The notes below the pieces were generated by a model, which had not been told where the DNA came from, ran no database searches, and saw only the letters and a list, made by a program, of their open reading frames with translations. Positions 10,561-18,269 of a stretch of DNA of 64,000 bases are shown in pieces. Positions within the stretch are counted from its first letter, which is position 1; every line of letters begins with the position of its first letter. Made by a program: the position numbers and the translations under genes. Source of the stretch: Thiohalomonas sp041685045 (GTDB taxonomy: Bacteria > Pseudomonadota > Gammaproteobacteria > Thiohalomonadales > Thiohalomonadaceae); the NCBI GenBank assembly GCA_041685045.1, contig JAWLGP010000025.1:1-64000 (forward strand). The letters are read 5' to 3'.

Positions 10561-11216
10561 CCTCGGTGGAACCGGCCAACGATATCACCCTGCGCCCCGT
10601 CACGCTTCGCGCTGACGGGGTCCTCCATGAGGCGGTTCTCGCCTCCCCCGGCGAGTGCCGCGGAGTTGTGGTGTTGGCCGACGAAGGCGATGCCCGTACC
10701 ACTCCGTCCCTGCACACGATCGCCGGAGCCTTGAACGCGGCCCATTTCGCCACTCTCACCCTCGATCCGCTGGTCCTGGAATCCGAGCGCAGCGTCCGAC
10801 AACGCATCACCCAGCTAACCTCCGCCCTGATCACCACCCTCGACTGGATGGTCGAGTACGGCGGATATGAAGAGACGCCGTTGACACTGCTTGGCCGCGG
10901 TCTGGTGGCCGCGGCCGCCATCCAGTGCGCCGCCCAGCGGGCGGAGTGGATCGCCGGCGTCGTCTCGATAAACGGTCGTCCCGACCTTGCCGGCGCCGCA
11001 CTGCTGCGCTGCCGTGCCCCGGTACTGTTGCTGGTTGGCGAGTACGACCGCATTACCGCCGATGCGAACCGCGAGGCACTGGAAAGGCTTCGACGCGGCA
11101 AACTGGTGACGATCCCTCAGGCCGGGCACCGCCTCGACGATTCCGGTGCCGGCAAAAGCGCCGATTTGATTGTCGACTGGCTCGCTGCTGAACCTGATGC
11201 GCCGACGCCACACTGA
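10557..11216 (+). CDS. Alpha/beta-hydrolase-like protein lacking the nucleophile
   Basis: A 219-aa protein resembling the dienelactone-hydrolase-like proteins often found beside phosphoribosyltransferases or DUF2267 genes. The strand order and the segment RGVVVLADEG fit an alpha/beta hydrolase. Acid and histidine positions look plausible: VLLLVGEYDRIT (Asp) and IPQAGHRLDD (His). At the nucleophile elbow the sequence is LTLLGRGLVAAAAIQ, with no serine or cysteine where GxSxG is expected, so it may be catalytically inactive. The frame opens with TTG at 10557, overlapping the DUF2267 stop; GTG 10566 is an alternative. It probably acts with its coupled neighbour; no substrate can be named. Confidence 0.7.
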   Translation: MTSVEPANDITLRPVTLRADGVLHEAVLASPGECRGVVVLADEGDARTTPSLHTIAGALNAAHFATLTLDPLVLESERSVRQRITQLTSALITTLDWMVEYGGYEETPLTLLGRGLVAAAAIQCAAQRAEWIAGVVSINGRPDLAGAALLRCRAPVLLLVGEYDRITADANREALERLRRGKLVTIPQAGHRLDDSGAGKSADLIVDWLAAEPDAPTPH

Positions 11217-11240
11217 TCCCGCGCATGGTTTGATGCTTTT

Positions 11241-11373
11241 GTAACTGCTCGCCCGGGTAGGCTCTCGATGTCGGCGCTACACAAGGCATCGTCTTCCCCG
11301 CGAAAGCGGGGATCCATTGACCGTTCCCTGGATTCCCGCCTGCGCGGGAATGACGGAGGGGGCGAGTAGTTAC
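11241..11373. repeat. MITE-like element with internal palindromes
   Basis: The outer inverted repeats GTAACTGCTCGCCC (11241-11254) and its near-complement GGGCGAGTAGTTAC (11360-11373) differ at one position. They enclose two perfect palindromes: CCCCGCGAAAGCGGGG (11296-11311) and ATTCCC-N8-GGGAAT (11332-11351). The second has the same format as the Neisseria dRS3 repeat; related 'ATTCCCGC...GCGGGAAT' palindromes are common in proteobacteria. The 133-bp unit lies between two genes that converge on it and encodes nothing. Confidence 0.7.
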
Positions 11374-11452
11374 GATGCTTTGATGCTTTGCGTCGCGTCC
11401 GCAGGGGGCGCGCCCCTCAAATGCCTCAATCCTGCGTTGCAATACGTGCCGA

Positions 11453-12898
11453 CTAGCCGGGCAGGCGCGGCCCGTCATAGCCCGGACCCGTCGGTGGTAG
11501 ACGATCAAGGATGTCGTTGAACACGCTTTCGGCGGTATGGTGAAAGCCGGAGGTCGGCGGCGGCAGCGAGGAATCCTTGAGTTCCGCGGCGTCCCGCACC
11601 ATACCGGCACTGTTGCGCACGCCGAAGCGGTCGAACAGGTCATGGAAGCGCAGGGTCTGAGCCTCGCGCAACGCCTTCCGCGTCACTTCAGGCATTTCCC
11701 AAAGCCTCGTGGCAAATGCATCCAGCGCCGCCCGCCGGGCGCGGTAGAGGAATGGTTGATCGCCCTCCCCGGGCCGGCGCAATCCGGGTGCCTGCCCATC
11801 GGCCCAGCGGTAGATGTCCTCCTTCAACGCCGTCGGGAATGCCTCGTCGTCGAACACCCAGTCGTCCACGTGCGGGGCGAGTTGCAGGGTGGTTGCGCCG
11901 GCACGGATCAGGGCTTCATAGTGATTTTCCGGATAGTCGCGAGGCAGGTCTCTGACTGCCAGACCGACGTCGTACTCACGCTGCCCGATCTCGGCCAGAT
12001 CGGTCACCACATCAAGGGGCGGACCCGGCTCCACGCCCTCGACCACGTTGGCCGAAAGTGCCACGTGGCTTGGCAACGTACTGCCGCGGCGAGTGAACTC
12101 CCCCAGATAGCCGTTCAGGAAAGCCCGCATCATCGGAACGGCCTCGGTCCCGTCCGGCAACTGCCCAAGTTCACCGGACACCGAAGAGGTGATACCCGGC
12201 GGATCGATTTCCCGGACGAAATTGGAAAGCTCGCCGCAGGTCCTGTAGTTGCGCCGCTGCTGCTCCGCATGGGTCGGCTTTTCGGTGGCGATCAGGCTGG
12301 CGGCCGAAAAGTGGAAATTGAAGAAGCCCGCCTCCGCTGCACTCTGTGCCTCGGTGCGCAAACGGGAAATTTCACCATCGCGATCCCGGCGCCACGCCTC
12401 TTCATCGGCGCGGATCCAGCCCGCCGACAGAAACACCGGCCCCTGGTAGTGCTCTTTGACCGCGGCGGCCAGCACCGAGCTGGCGAAGGCGGTTGGGTTG
12501 GGTGCGGGGTAGCCCATCGCACCATCGCTCAGCTCAAACATGAAGGCCACGGCCGAGCGCTCGCGGGCGGCCTGGAAACAGGCCCTGGCACTGTCGTAGG
12601 TCAGTACCCGCATTCCGAAGACTGGAACTGCCGCCCGCCCCATCAGTTCGCGCCTGAACCGATCATGCATCGAGCCTGCACTGGCAGGATAGATAACCTC
12701 GGCAGCGGCGATTCGCCGGATCAGCCAGTGGCATAAATAGCGCAGTTGCTCAGAGGGGTGAAACAGCGCGTTTTCGATGAGGTCGTCGATCACCTGCCGC
12801 CGTAGCCGGTTGGCATCACTGATTTGTACCGCGTTGCCCTGGACCGAAACCACGCCTTCCAGTGTCTGCTTGGCCTGCTCTGCCGTCGAAAAAATCAT
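11453..12898 (-). CDS. Class II aldolase-like protein, metal site apparently lost
   Basis: A 481-aa protein. Its central part follows the layout of class II fructose-bisphosphate aldolase-like TIM barrels: SARACFQAARERSAVAFMFE (barrel start), VLAAAVKEHYQGPVFLSAGW, AAEAGFFNFHFSAASLI, EQQRRNYRTCGELSNFVRE, and the lid-like MRAFLNGYLGEFTRRGST. The usual zinc-binding HADH after the third strand is replaced by LSAGW. The later glycine/histidine-rich motifs (TSHGG, QHGAS) are also absent (ALSANVVEG, AVRDLPRDY). I infer a non-catalytic or repurposed aldolase relative. The start at ATG 12898 is set by AAGGAGGT seven bases upstream, not the longer frame to 12964. It is preceded by a 317-nt spacer on minus. 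Confidence 0.6.
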   Translation of the reverse strand: MIFSTAEQAKQTLEGVVSVQGNAVQISDANRLRRQVIDDLIENALFHPSEQLRYLCHWLIRRIAAAEVIYPASAGSMHDRFRRELMGRAAVPVFGMRVLTYDSARACFQAARERSAVAFMFELSDGAMGYPAPNPTAFASSVLAAAVKEHYQGPVFLSAGWIRADEEAWRRDRDGEISRLRTEAQSAAEAGFFNFHFSAASLIATEKPTHAEQQRRNYRTCGELSNFVREIDPPGITSSVSGELGQLPDGTEAVPMMRAFLNGYLGEFTRRGSTLPSHVALSANVVEGVEPGPPLDVVTDLAEIGQREYDVGLAVRDLPRDYPENHYEALIRAGATTLQLAPHVDDWVFDDEAFPTALKEDIYRWADGQAPGLRRPGEGDQPFLYRARRAALDAFATRLWEMPEVTRKALREAQTLRFHDLFDRFGVRNSAGMVRDAAELKDSSLPPPTSGFHHTAESVFNDILDRLPPTGPGYDGPRLPG

Positions 12899-13215
12899 CT
12901 CAACCACCTCCTTGTTGATTCTCGATTTTCTTTGCACCGCTGTGCGCAACGGTTGGCTGCCCAAGTCGACTCCGTTATCCGAGTATAGAAACGCGCGACG
13001 TGTTCAGCGCCTAACGGCGCTCGACCGAGAAGATCGGGAGATGAAACGACAGACCCGAATGGCCGAACGGCTGCCATCACCCGGTGTGGCAATCGCCTGC
13101 TGGCTTTCACCGGCGTGCTGCCGAAGTGCCATTGACGGGTATCAACCAGTCGCGACTCGTTTGGCGCACTCGTGAAAAGAAGGTCAGGCCTGGAATGAGG
13201 CCCGCGGTGGATCCG
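12899..13215. other. Intergenic spacer, 317 nt, no gene seen
   Basis: This spacer lies between the aldolase-like gene and the iron alcohol dehydrogenase gene, both on minus. It contains the upstream region of the former. A small perfect hairpin, AGCGCC-TAAC-GGCGCT, lies at 13006-13021. A second short stem, GGCCT...AGGCC, lies near 13187-13202, without a T-run. I see no coding frame with a ribosome-binding site. Confidence 0.5.
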
Positions 13216-14412
13216 TCAAAGCCGCTGCCGGATGATGGCGGCGATCTCATCATCAGACAGGTCGATGGAGTTGCTTTTCATGCTGTTGTTGCGAGATGCG
13301 GCGACAATGAGCGGGAGATCGGCCTCAGTCACCCCAAATGTCGAAAGCCGCGGCAACTCCAGCCGTTCGGTCCACTGATACAAGCTCTCCACCAACAAGG
13401 CACACGCCTGCCGTTGTTCCGCCTGTGGCCGTGCGGCGAGCAGACGGCCGACCGCCGCGTATTTCGCCAGGGCCGGATGCTCCGGGGCCCGTGCCTCCAG
13501 CGCCTGCACGTTCACCGCCGTGGCCGTGGCCAGTACGCTGCCGCAGGCAACGCCATGGGGGATCGGGAACAGTGACCCGAATGGCTGAGCCAAACCGTGT
13601 ACCGCACCGAGCCCGACCTGTGCCAGAGTAATGCCCGACAACAGTGCCCCATAGGCCATCCCCGCCCTGCCCGCTCGAGCCGCCTCGCTGTCACCACCTT
13701 CGAGTGCAGAAAAGAATCCAGCCGCAACCGCCTCCAGTCCGCTCCACGCCAGCGCATCGGTGAACGGGTTGGCACGTCGTGACACGTAGGACTCCAACAG
13801 CTGCGTGAAGGCGTCCATCCCCTGGGCAGCCATGAGCGGCCGCGGACAATCGCGCAACAGCTCCGGATCGACCAATGCGACGTCGGGAACCATGGCGTCA
13901 TGACGGAACGATTTCTTGTACCCCGACTCGCCTTGTACGCTCAGCACCGCGTTCTTGGTGGCTTCGCTGCCGGTCCCCGCCGTGGTCGGCACGGCGATGA
14001 ATGGAAGCGGGTTGCCCTCATACGGCAGCCCGCGCCCGACATCTTCCAGGTGGTCCATCACCGAGTTCCCGGTCGCCAACAGGGCGGCAACGGCTTTGCC
14101 GGCGTCGAGCACGCTCCCACCGCCGACCGCGATCACCAAGTCGATACCGGTATCGCGAAAGCGGGCGACCGCCTCGTCGATCAATGCCGGCGACGGCTCA
14201 CCAGCCACCACAAACGTGTCCCACTGGATCCCGGCATCGCTCAGCTTCGCTTGGAGCGCAGGCCAATGCGGCCCTTCGCGGAACGAACGGCCTCCGGTCA
14301 GCAGCAGTGCATGCCGGCCCAACTCGCCGGCGATGACCGGTAGTTCGGCTAACCGCCCGGCACCGAAAAGGATGCGCGGCAGCTGCGCGATCGTGAACGG
14401 AGGGATGAGCAT
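13216..14412 (-). CDS. Iron-containing alcohol dehydrogenase
   Basis: A 398-aa group III (iron-type) NAD(P)-dependent alcohol dehydrogenase. Residues 85-105 hold the nucleotide site DLVIAVGGGSVLDAGKAVAAL; IAVPTTAGTGSEATKNAV follows near 138. The metal ligands are expected in QGMDAFTQLLESYVSRRANP and LGAVHGLAQPFGSLFPIPHGVACG (two histidines), both well conserved. The ATG at 14412 has AAGGGG upstream. The family acts on diverse alcohols and aldehydes, and no substrate can be inferred here. An AT-rich island lies upstream (about 14465-14535), a plausible promoter region. Confidence 0.92.
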   Translation of the reverse strand: MLIPPFTIAQLPRILFGAGRLAELPVIAGELGRHALLLTGGRSFREGPHWPALQAKLSDAGIQWDTFVVAGEPSPALIDEAVARFRDTGIDLVIAVGGGSVLDAGKAVAALLATGNSVMDHLEDVGRGLPYEGNPLPFIAVPTTAGTGSEATKNAVLSVQGESGYKKSFRHDAMVPDVALVDPELLRDCPRPLMAAQGMDAFTQLLESYVSRRANPFTDALAWSGLEAVAAGFFSALEGGDSEAARAGRAGMAYGALLSGITLAQVGLGAVHGLAQPFGSLFPIPHGVACGSVLATATAVNVQALEARAPEHPALAKYAAVGRLLAARPQAEQRQACALLVESLYQWTERLELPRLSTFGVTEADLPLIVAASRNNSMKSNSIDLSDDEIAAIIRQRL

Positions 14413-14719
14413 GACTGGCCCCTTATCAGTACGCCAAGTGGGGTTGCTTGCGAAGGGTCAAATGGCGTCTAAACTCGTGTTTGACAGTACTTGGGCACTA
14501 AAGAAAATTACTAAAAAGAAAATATGATGCACAAAACGCAATGTCGTTCGCCCCATTGTCGCTGCCCGGCCGCCTCACCGGCGCCGGTCGGTCCGCGTGT
14601 TCGGCGTGTTTCACTAATGCTCGCCCTCGCCACTGCGATAATCCTGGCCAACATCTTCGTCGTCCTTCAGCAGTGACCTGGCGGGCTGCGCAGGCAGTTA
14701 GCGGAGGCTGCGCAGGCAG
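14413..14719. other. Intergenic spacer, 307 nt, AT-rich island and tandem repeat
   Basis: This spacer lies between two minus-strand genes. The part near 14465-14535 is unusually AT-rich for this genome (runs such as AAAGAAAATTACTAAAAAG) and probably holds the promoter of the alcohol dehydrogenase gene. The end nearest the flavoprotein gene contains the 22-bp tandem repeat described separately. A possible small frame at 14541-14723 has no ribosome-binding site and is not called. Confidence 0.5.
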
Positions 14720-14738
14720 TTAGCGGAGTCTGCGCAGG
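14686..14738. repeat. 22-bp tandem repeat at the 3' end of the flavoprotein gene
   Basis: Two copies of a 22-mer beginning CTGCGCAGGCAGTTAGCGGA occupy 14686-14707 and 14708-14729, and a third, partial copy runs to 14738. The last copy contains the stop codon and final Leu-Arg-Arg codons of the gene ending at 14720. The 3' end of that gene has thus been duplicated just outside the reading frame, consistent with replication slippage. Confidence 0.85.
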
Positions 14739-15850
14739 TACCACTTCTCGAACAGCGCCTTGGACCAGTGGAAAAACCGGCACTGCGGCAACACCACGCT
14801 ACGTTTCGGCGTGCGTGCAACCAGCATGCCCTTGTCCAAACTGTCGATAATACACATCAGTTCGATCTTGAACGTCTCCTTCGGCTCGCGTCCGTTCAGT
14901 TCCGCTGTCAAATTGGCTGCCGCAGCCTTGGCCTGGAGATCCGCCATGTGGGCCTGCTTGGGCATCCACTCCGGTCCCGGGAAACTGCCGCTGTCGCCGG
15001 CGACGTAGACCCGATCGGCACCGGTCACGCGACACTGCGCATCCGCCTGCAACAGGCCGCCGGACGAACGGCCGAGTGCAGTGTTGTCGAACCAGGCGTT
15101 GCCGGTCATACCCGGCATGAACAGGATCAGGTCCGCTGCAAATTCACCGCCCTCGGTCATCACCTTGTCGGCAGCGAAGCCCTTCAGTTTGTGGCCGAGA
15201 TGGGTCCGGATACCGCGTTCCGCCATGGCATCCAGCAGGCCCTGCATCGCCTTGGGCCCAAGCCTTTTGCCCGGCTCCGCAGCGGGGCTGAAGAACACCA
15301 GCTCGAAGCGGTCGCGCCGATTCTGTTTGCGCAACAGGGTGTCGATGCCGAAGAGGAATTCGAACATCGGGCCTCCGCGCATGGCCGAGGGCTCGTTCGG
15401 GTTGCCGGCGAACCCGACGGCGATGGTCCCGCCGGTCATCGTCTCCAGTCGATCGCGAATGGCTACCGCCGCACTCACCCCTTCGCACGGTGTGATCGCA
15501 TGCTCGATGCCCGGAAGCTTCTTGATGAAGCGCCCGCCAGACGCAATCAATAGACCATCGTTGGCGATCTCACCGGTATCTGTAACAACAATGCGGCCTC
15601 CCTCTTTGAGGCCGGTCGCCTCACCCGCGTGAAACTCGATTCGATGGCGGCGGAAAAAGTTGTCGAGCGGAACGACCAAGTCGTCCGGGCGTCGTTGACG
15701 TGACGGGATCCAGATCAGGCTGGGAAGAAAGACGAATTCCGCCTTGCGTCCGATGACGGTGATCGCTGCCTCCCCGTCGAGCGCCCGCAGTTGTTCGACG
15801 GCAGTCATGGCGGCGAAACCGGTGCCGATGATCGTAATCCGCTTGCTCAT
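14720..15850 (-). CDS. SQR-like FAD-dependent oxidoreductase
   Basis: A 376-aa flavoprotein of the sulfide:quinone oxidoreductase/flavocytochrome c sulfide dehydrogenase superfamily. The N-terminal dinucleotide motif is ITIIGTGFAAMTAVEQL (5-21). A second FAD contact is RVYVAGDSGSFPGPEW near 280. A family signature is AGNPNEPSAMRGGPMFEFLFGID near 148-170. The C-terminal amphipathic region (RFFHWSKALFEKWYLRRLR) suits membrane attachment. Cys122 and Cys333 fall near two of the three redox cysteines of classical SQR; the third (C160 in Acidithiobacillus) is not present. It may be an SQR variant or reduce a different electron carrier. It lies 9 nt downstream of a small unknown gene on the same strand. 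A better canonical sqr is at 33330. Confidence 0.8.
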   Translation of the reverse strand: MSKRITIIGTGFAAMTAVEQLRALDGEAAITVIGRKAEFVFLPSLIWIPSRQRRPDDLVVPLDNFFRRHRIEFHAGEATGLKEGGRIVVTDTGEIANDGLLIASGGRFIKKLPGIEHAITPCEGVSAAVAIRDRLETMTGGTIAVGFAGNPNEPSAMRGGPMFEFLFGIDTLLRKQNRRDRFELVFFSPAAEPGKRLGPKAMQGLLDAMAERGIRTHLGHKLKGFAADKVMTEGGEFAADLILFMPGMTGNAWFDNTALGRSSGGLLQADAQCRVTGADRVYVAGDSGSFPGPEWMPKQAHMADLQAKAAAANLTAELNGREPKETFKIELMCIIDSLDKGMLVARTPKRSVVLPQCRFFHWSKALFEKWYLRRLR

Positions 15851-15859
15851 TGCGTCCCC

Positions 15860-16267
15860 TTATTTGTTCTGGTTGGGCGAATGGCAGATCGGGCCGGCAT
15901 CCGGGTTCTCCACAGCCAACGCCACCTCCTGCACGAAATCGCGCAATTCCTCCAGCGACAAACAGCCGAGTAGCCGTGCCATCAAATTGGGGTCGAGCCG
16001 AACCTGGCACGGTGTGCCGTCGGACAGCTGCACCATGACGCCGGCCGCACTCTTTTCAACCGTCTCCTCTTCGAGTAGTTCGGCCGTCTCCTGGAGCAGC
16101 AATTCATAACACTGGTCGATGGCATCTGAGACCTCATCGTCCATATCTTCAGGAATCAGCGCGATCAGCCCGTCCTCATCCGAGAACCTGCATTCCAGGC
16201 CATGCCCCCTGACAAATTCGGCGAACTTCTCCCGAATGCCTTCATCGAAAAATACGTATTCGAGCAA
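15860..16267 (-). CDS. Conserved acidic protein of unknown function, flavoprotein neighbour
   Basis: A 135-aa soluble, acidic protein I do not recognise. It starts MLEYVFFDEGIREKFAEFV and has a helical acidic middle (EDMDDEVSDAIDQCYELLLQETAELLEEETVEK). The C-terminal part is VQLSDGTPCQVRLDPNLMARLLGCLSLEELRDFVQEV, followed by a His/Cys-containing tail. The start is a TTG at 16267 with GGAGAGG upstream at good spacing. Its stop is 9 nt before the SQR-like flavoprotein gene, so the two are almost surely co-transcribed, and a role as partner or assembly factor of that enzyme is possible (inference). No signal peptide or membrane segment is visible. Confidence 0.8.
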   Translation of the reverse strand: MLEYVFFDEGIREKFAEFVRGHGLECRFSDEDGLIALIPEDMDDEVSDAIDQCYELLLQETAELLEEETVEKSAAGVMVQLSDGTPCQVRLDPNLMARLLGCLSLEELRDFVQEVALAVENPDAGPICHSPNQNK

Positions 16268-16370
16268 AGTCCTCTCCCCAACAATTCATCTAAACACGAG
16301 TCTTCCACTCCACGGGCAAGGGTGACTCGCGGGTTCTCACGAAGCGCCCGTACTTTCCTGCTCCGTGGTT

Positions 16371-16751
16371 CTAATCCTTCTCGAGCACCACGAAGGCAAG
16401 CGCGTGTTCGCGCTCGTCAGAAATGCTCAGCAGGGCCCGGGTGACATCGAGCTCCGTGGCAATCTGCGCGGCCCGTCCGGTAAAGCGAAGTTCCGGGCGT
16501 CCGCGCGGATCGTGGGTCACCTCGATGTGCCGAAGCGCCAACCCGTCCGCAAACCCGGTCCCGAACGCCTTTGCCGCCGCCTCCTTGGCCGCAAAACGCT
16601 TGGCCAGAAACGCATCCCGGTTGGCCGCTCCCCTGAACTCGGAGAACTCCTGTTCGCTCAATACCCGTTTGGCGAAGCGATCGCCGAACCGCTCCAGGCT
16701 GAAGCGGATACGAGCGACTCCCACGATGTCGGTACCGATGCCGATGATCAC
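16371..16751 (-). CDS. acpS: Holo-[acyl-carrier-protein] synthase
   Basis: A 126-aa AcpS that transfers 4'-phosphopantetheine from CoA to apo-ACP, activating fatty-acid synthesis. Signature motifs are IIGIGTDIVGVARI at the N terminus (magnesium-binding Asp) and FLAKRFAAKEAAAKAFGTG near 49-67. The start is GTG 16751, overlapping the pdxJ stop by four bases (GTGA). It is the last gene of the long rpoE-to-acpS series, and the pdxJ-acpS order is classical in proteobacteria. Confidence 0.97.
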   Translation of the reverse strand: MIIGIGTDIVGVARIRFSLERFGDRFAKRVLSEQEFSEFRGAANRDAFLAKRFAAKEAAAKAFGTGFADGLALRHIEVTHDPRGRPELRFTGRAAQIATELDVTRALLSISDEREHALAFVVLEKD

Positions 16752-17512
16752 GGCTTGTTGGCCAGCAGCGCCCCGTTTCGTGCCTCGACCATCAGCCGCT
16801 TCATCTCCCGCACCGCCTCTTCAAGGCCGGTGAACAGTGCGCGCGCAATGATGGCGTGGCCGATATTCAACTCGCGGATCGCCGCGATCCGCGCGACCGC
16901 ATTTACGTTGTGGTAATGCAGCCCGTGACCGGCATTCACCTGCATCCCGGCCGCAACACCGATTCGGACCGCCTCTTCGATGCGAGCCAGTTCGGACATG
17001 GCAGTCGACCGGTCGGTGGCGTCGGCGAAATGCCCGGTATGGATCTCAATGGCCGGGGCGCCCGCCTCGGCTGACGCCTCCACCTGACGCGGGTCGGCAT
17101 CAATAAACAAGGACACGCGAATACCGGCCGCGGCCAGGCGTCGACACGCGTCGCGGACACGTGGCAATTGCCCGGCCACATCCAACCCACCTTCGGTGGT
17201 CAGCTCTTCCCGCCGTTCGGGGACCAGACAGCAGTCTTCCGGCTGGATCCGCTCGGCAATGCCGACCATCTCGTCGGTCACGGCCATCTCCAAATTCATC
17301 CGGGTCTGCAAAATCCCGGCAAGCAGTTCCACGTCCCGATCCTGGATGTGGCGGCGGTCTTCGCGCAGATGCAGGGTGATGCCGTCGGCACCGGCCTGCT
17401 CCGCGGCGATGGCCGCCTGGATCGGATCCGGATAGCGGGTGCCCCGCGCCTGGCGCAGGGTGGCAACATGATCGATGTTAACCCCGAGCAGGATTTCGTG
17501 GTGTTCGGCCAA
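16748..17512 (-). CDS. pdxJ: Pyridoxine 5'-phosphate synthase
   Basis: A 254-aa PdxJ that condenses 3-amino-2-oxopropyl phosphate with deoxyxylulose 5-phosphate to form pyridoxine 5'-phosphate. TIM-barrel motifs: LGVNIDHVATLRQARGTRYPDP at the N terminus, DGITLHLREDRRHIQDRD near 52, TEGGLDV, EIHTGHFAD near 165 and VNAGHGLHYHNV near 208. The open frame runs on to 17629 inside recO, but family length (E. coli 243 aa) and the TTG at 17512 with AGAGGA eight bases upstream place the start immediately after the recO stop. Confidence 0.95.
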   Translation of the reverse strand: MAEHHEILLGVNIDHVATLRQARGTRYPDPIQAAIAAEQAGADGITLHLREDRRHIQDRDVELLAGILQTRMNLEMAVTDEMVGIAERIQPEDCCLVPERREELTTEGGLDVAGQLPRVRDACRRLAAAGIRVSLFIDADPRQVEASAEAGAPAIEIHTGHFADATDRSTAMSELARIEEAVRIGVAAGMQVNAGHGLHYHNVNAVARIAAIRELNIGHAIIARALFTGLEEAVREMKRLMVEARNGALLANKP

Positions 17513-17513
17513 C

Positions 17514-18269
17514 CTAATGTTCCTCTTTTTGGCGGGTATCGGATGGATGCCCGGCGGTGCCGGCCAGATGGCGGAAAAGCGAGCGGCTGGCCAGTGGGCG
17601 ATCGCCCAGATAGATCCGCAGAGCCGCACGCATCAACTGCTTGGCTTCAATGAGCCCCGCGGCAGCAGGCTCGGGTCCGCCGCTCCCCAGCGCAAGCAGG
17701 GTTGTGCCCTTAATCGGCAGACCGCCGCCGGTCGAACCCACCGCTACCGGCCCGCTTTCCAGATGATAACAATAGTGTGCATCCGGCCGCACCGGCTCGC
17801 CATCGTCGGCAGTGTGTGTCAGCAACAGGCCGTATCCCAACGCCTGCAGCAGATCCCGTTCGAAAAGGCGCAGGGACCACTCCGCCGGCGAGCGCGCCAA
17901 GGCGCCGACCGTTCGATCATAGGCCTCAAACAGCTCGGGATGGGGATCGTGCCGGGCCAACAGGCGCAGCATCAGTTCATTGAGATAAAAACCGGCGGCC
18001 AAGGCCGCGCCTTGAAAAAACGCGGGTCGCCCTCCGGCCTCCGCCGCGATGAGTGTCCGCAATTCGCCACGTCCACTCCAGGAGAGCAGCAGTGGCTGAA
18101 ATGGCTGCAAAAGCCCCTTCACACTCGATTTGGCGGAACGTGCTCCGCGGGCCACCAGACCAATTCGCCCGTACTCGGCAGCGAACGCCTCCAGTAGCAG
18201 GCTGGTGTCGCGATAAGGCTTGCGATGCAGGATATAGGTGGGGGTAAGTGTGACCCTCTGGTCAGCCAT
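17514..18269 (-). CDS. recO: DNA repair protein RecO
   Basis: A 251-aa RecO, the recombination mediator of the RecFOR pathway that helps load RecA on SSB-coated single-stranded DNA. The N-terminal OB-fold contains TYILHRKPYRDTSLLLEAF and GRIGLVARGARSAKS; a helical C-terminal domain follows. The frame extends upstream to 18413 inside era, but ATG 18269 (MADQRVTLTPTYIL) matches family N termini and overlaps the era stop by 8 nt. The GTP-binding gene before it and pdxJ after it give the standard era-recO-pdxJ order. Confidence 0.95.
   Translation of the reverse strand: MADQRVTLTPTYILHRKPYRDTSLLLEAFAAEYGRIGLVARGARSAKSSVKGLLQPFQPLLLSWSGRGELRTLIAAEAGGRPAFFQGAALAAGFYLNELMLRLLARHDPHPELFEAYDRTVGALARSPAEWSLRLFERDLLQALGYGLLLTHTADDGEPVRPDAHYCYHLESGPVAVGSTGGGLPIKGTTLLALGSGGPEPAAAGLIEAKQLMRAALRIYLGDRPLASRSLFRHLAGTAGHPSDTRQKEEH

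Noticed and set aside
14541..14723. Small plus-strand frame between the alcohol dehydrogenase and flavoprotein genes
   Set aside because: It has no ribosome-binding site, runs into a tandem repeat and has no recognisable protein features.
17513..17629. N-terminal extension of PdxJ into recO
   Set aside because: Family length and the TTG with ribosome-binding site at 17512 place the start after the recO stop.
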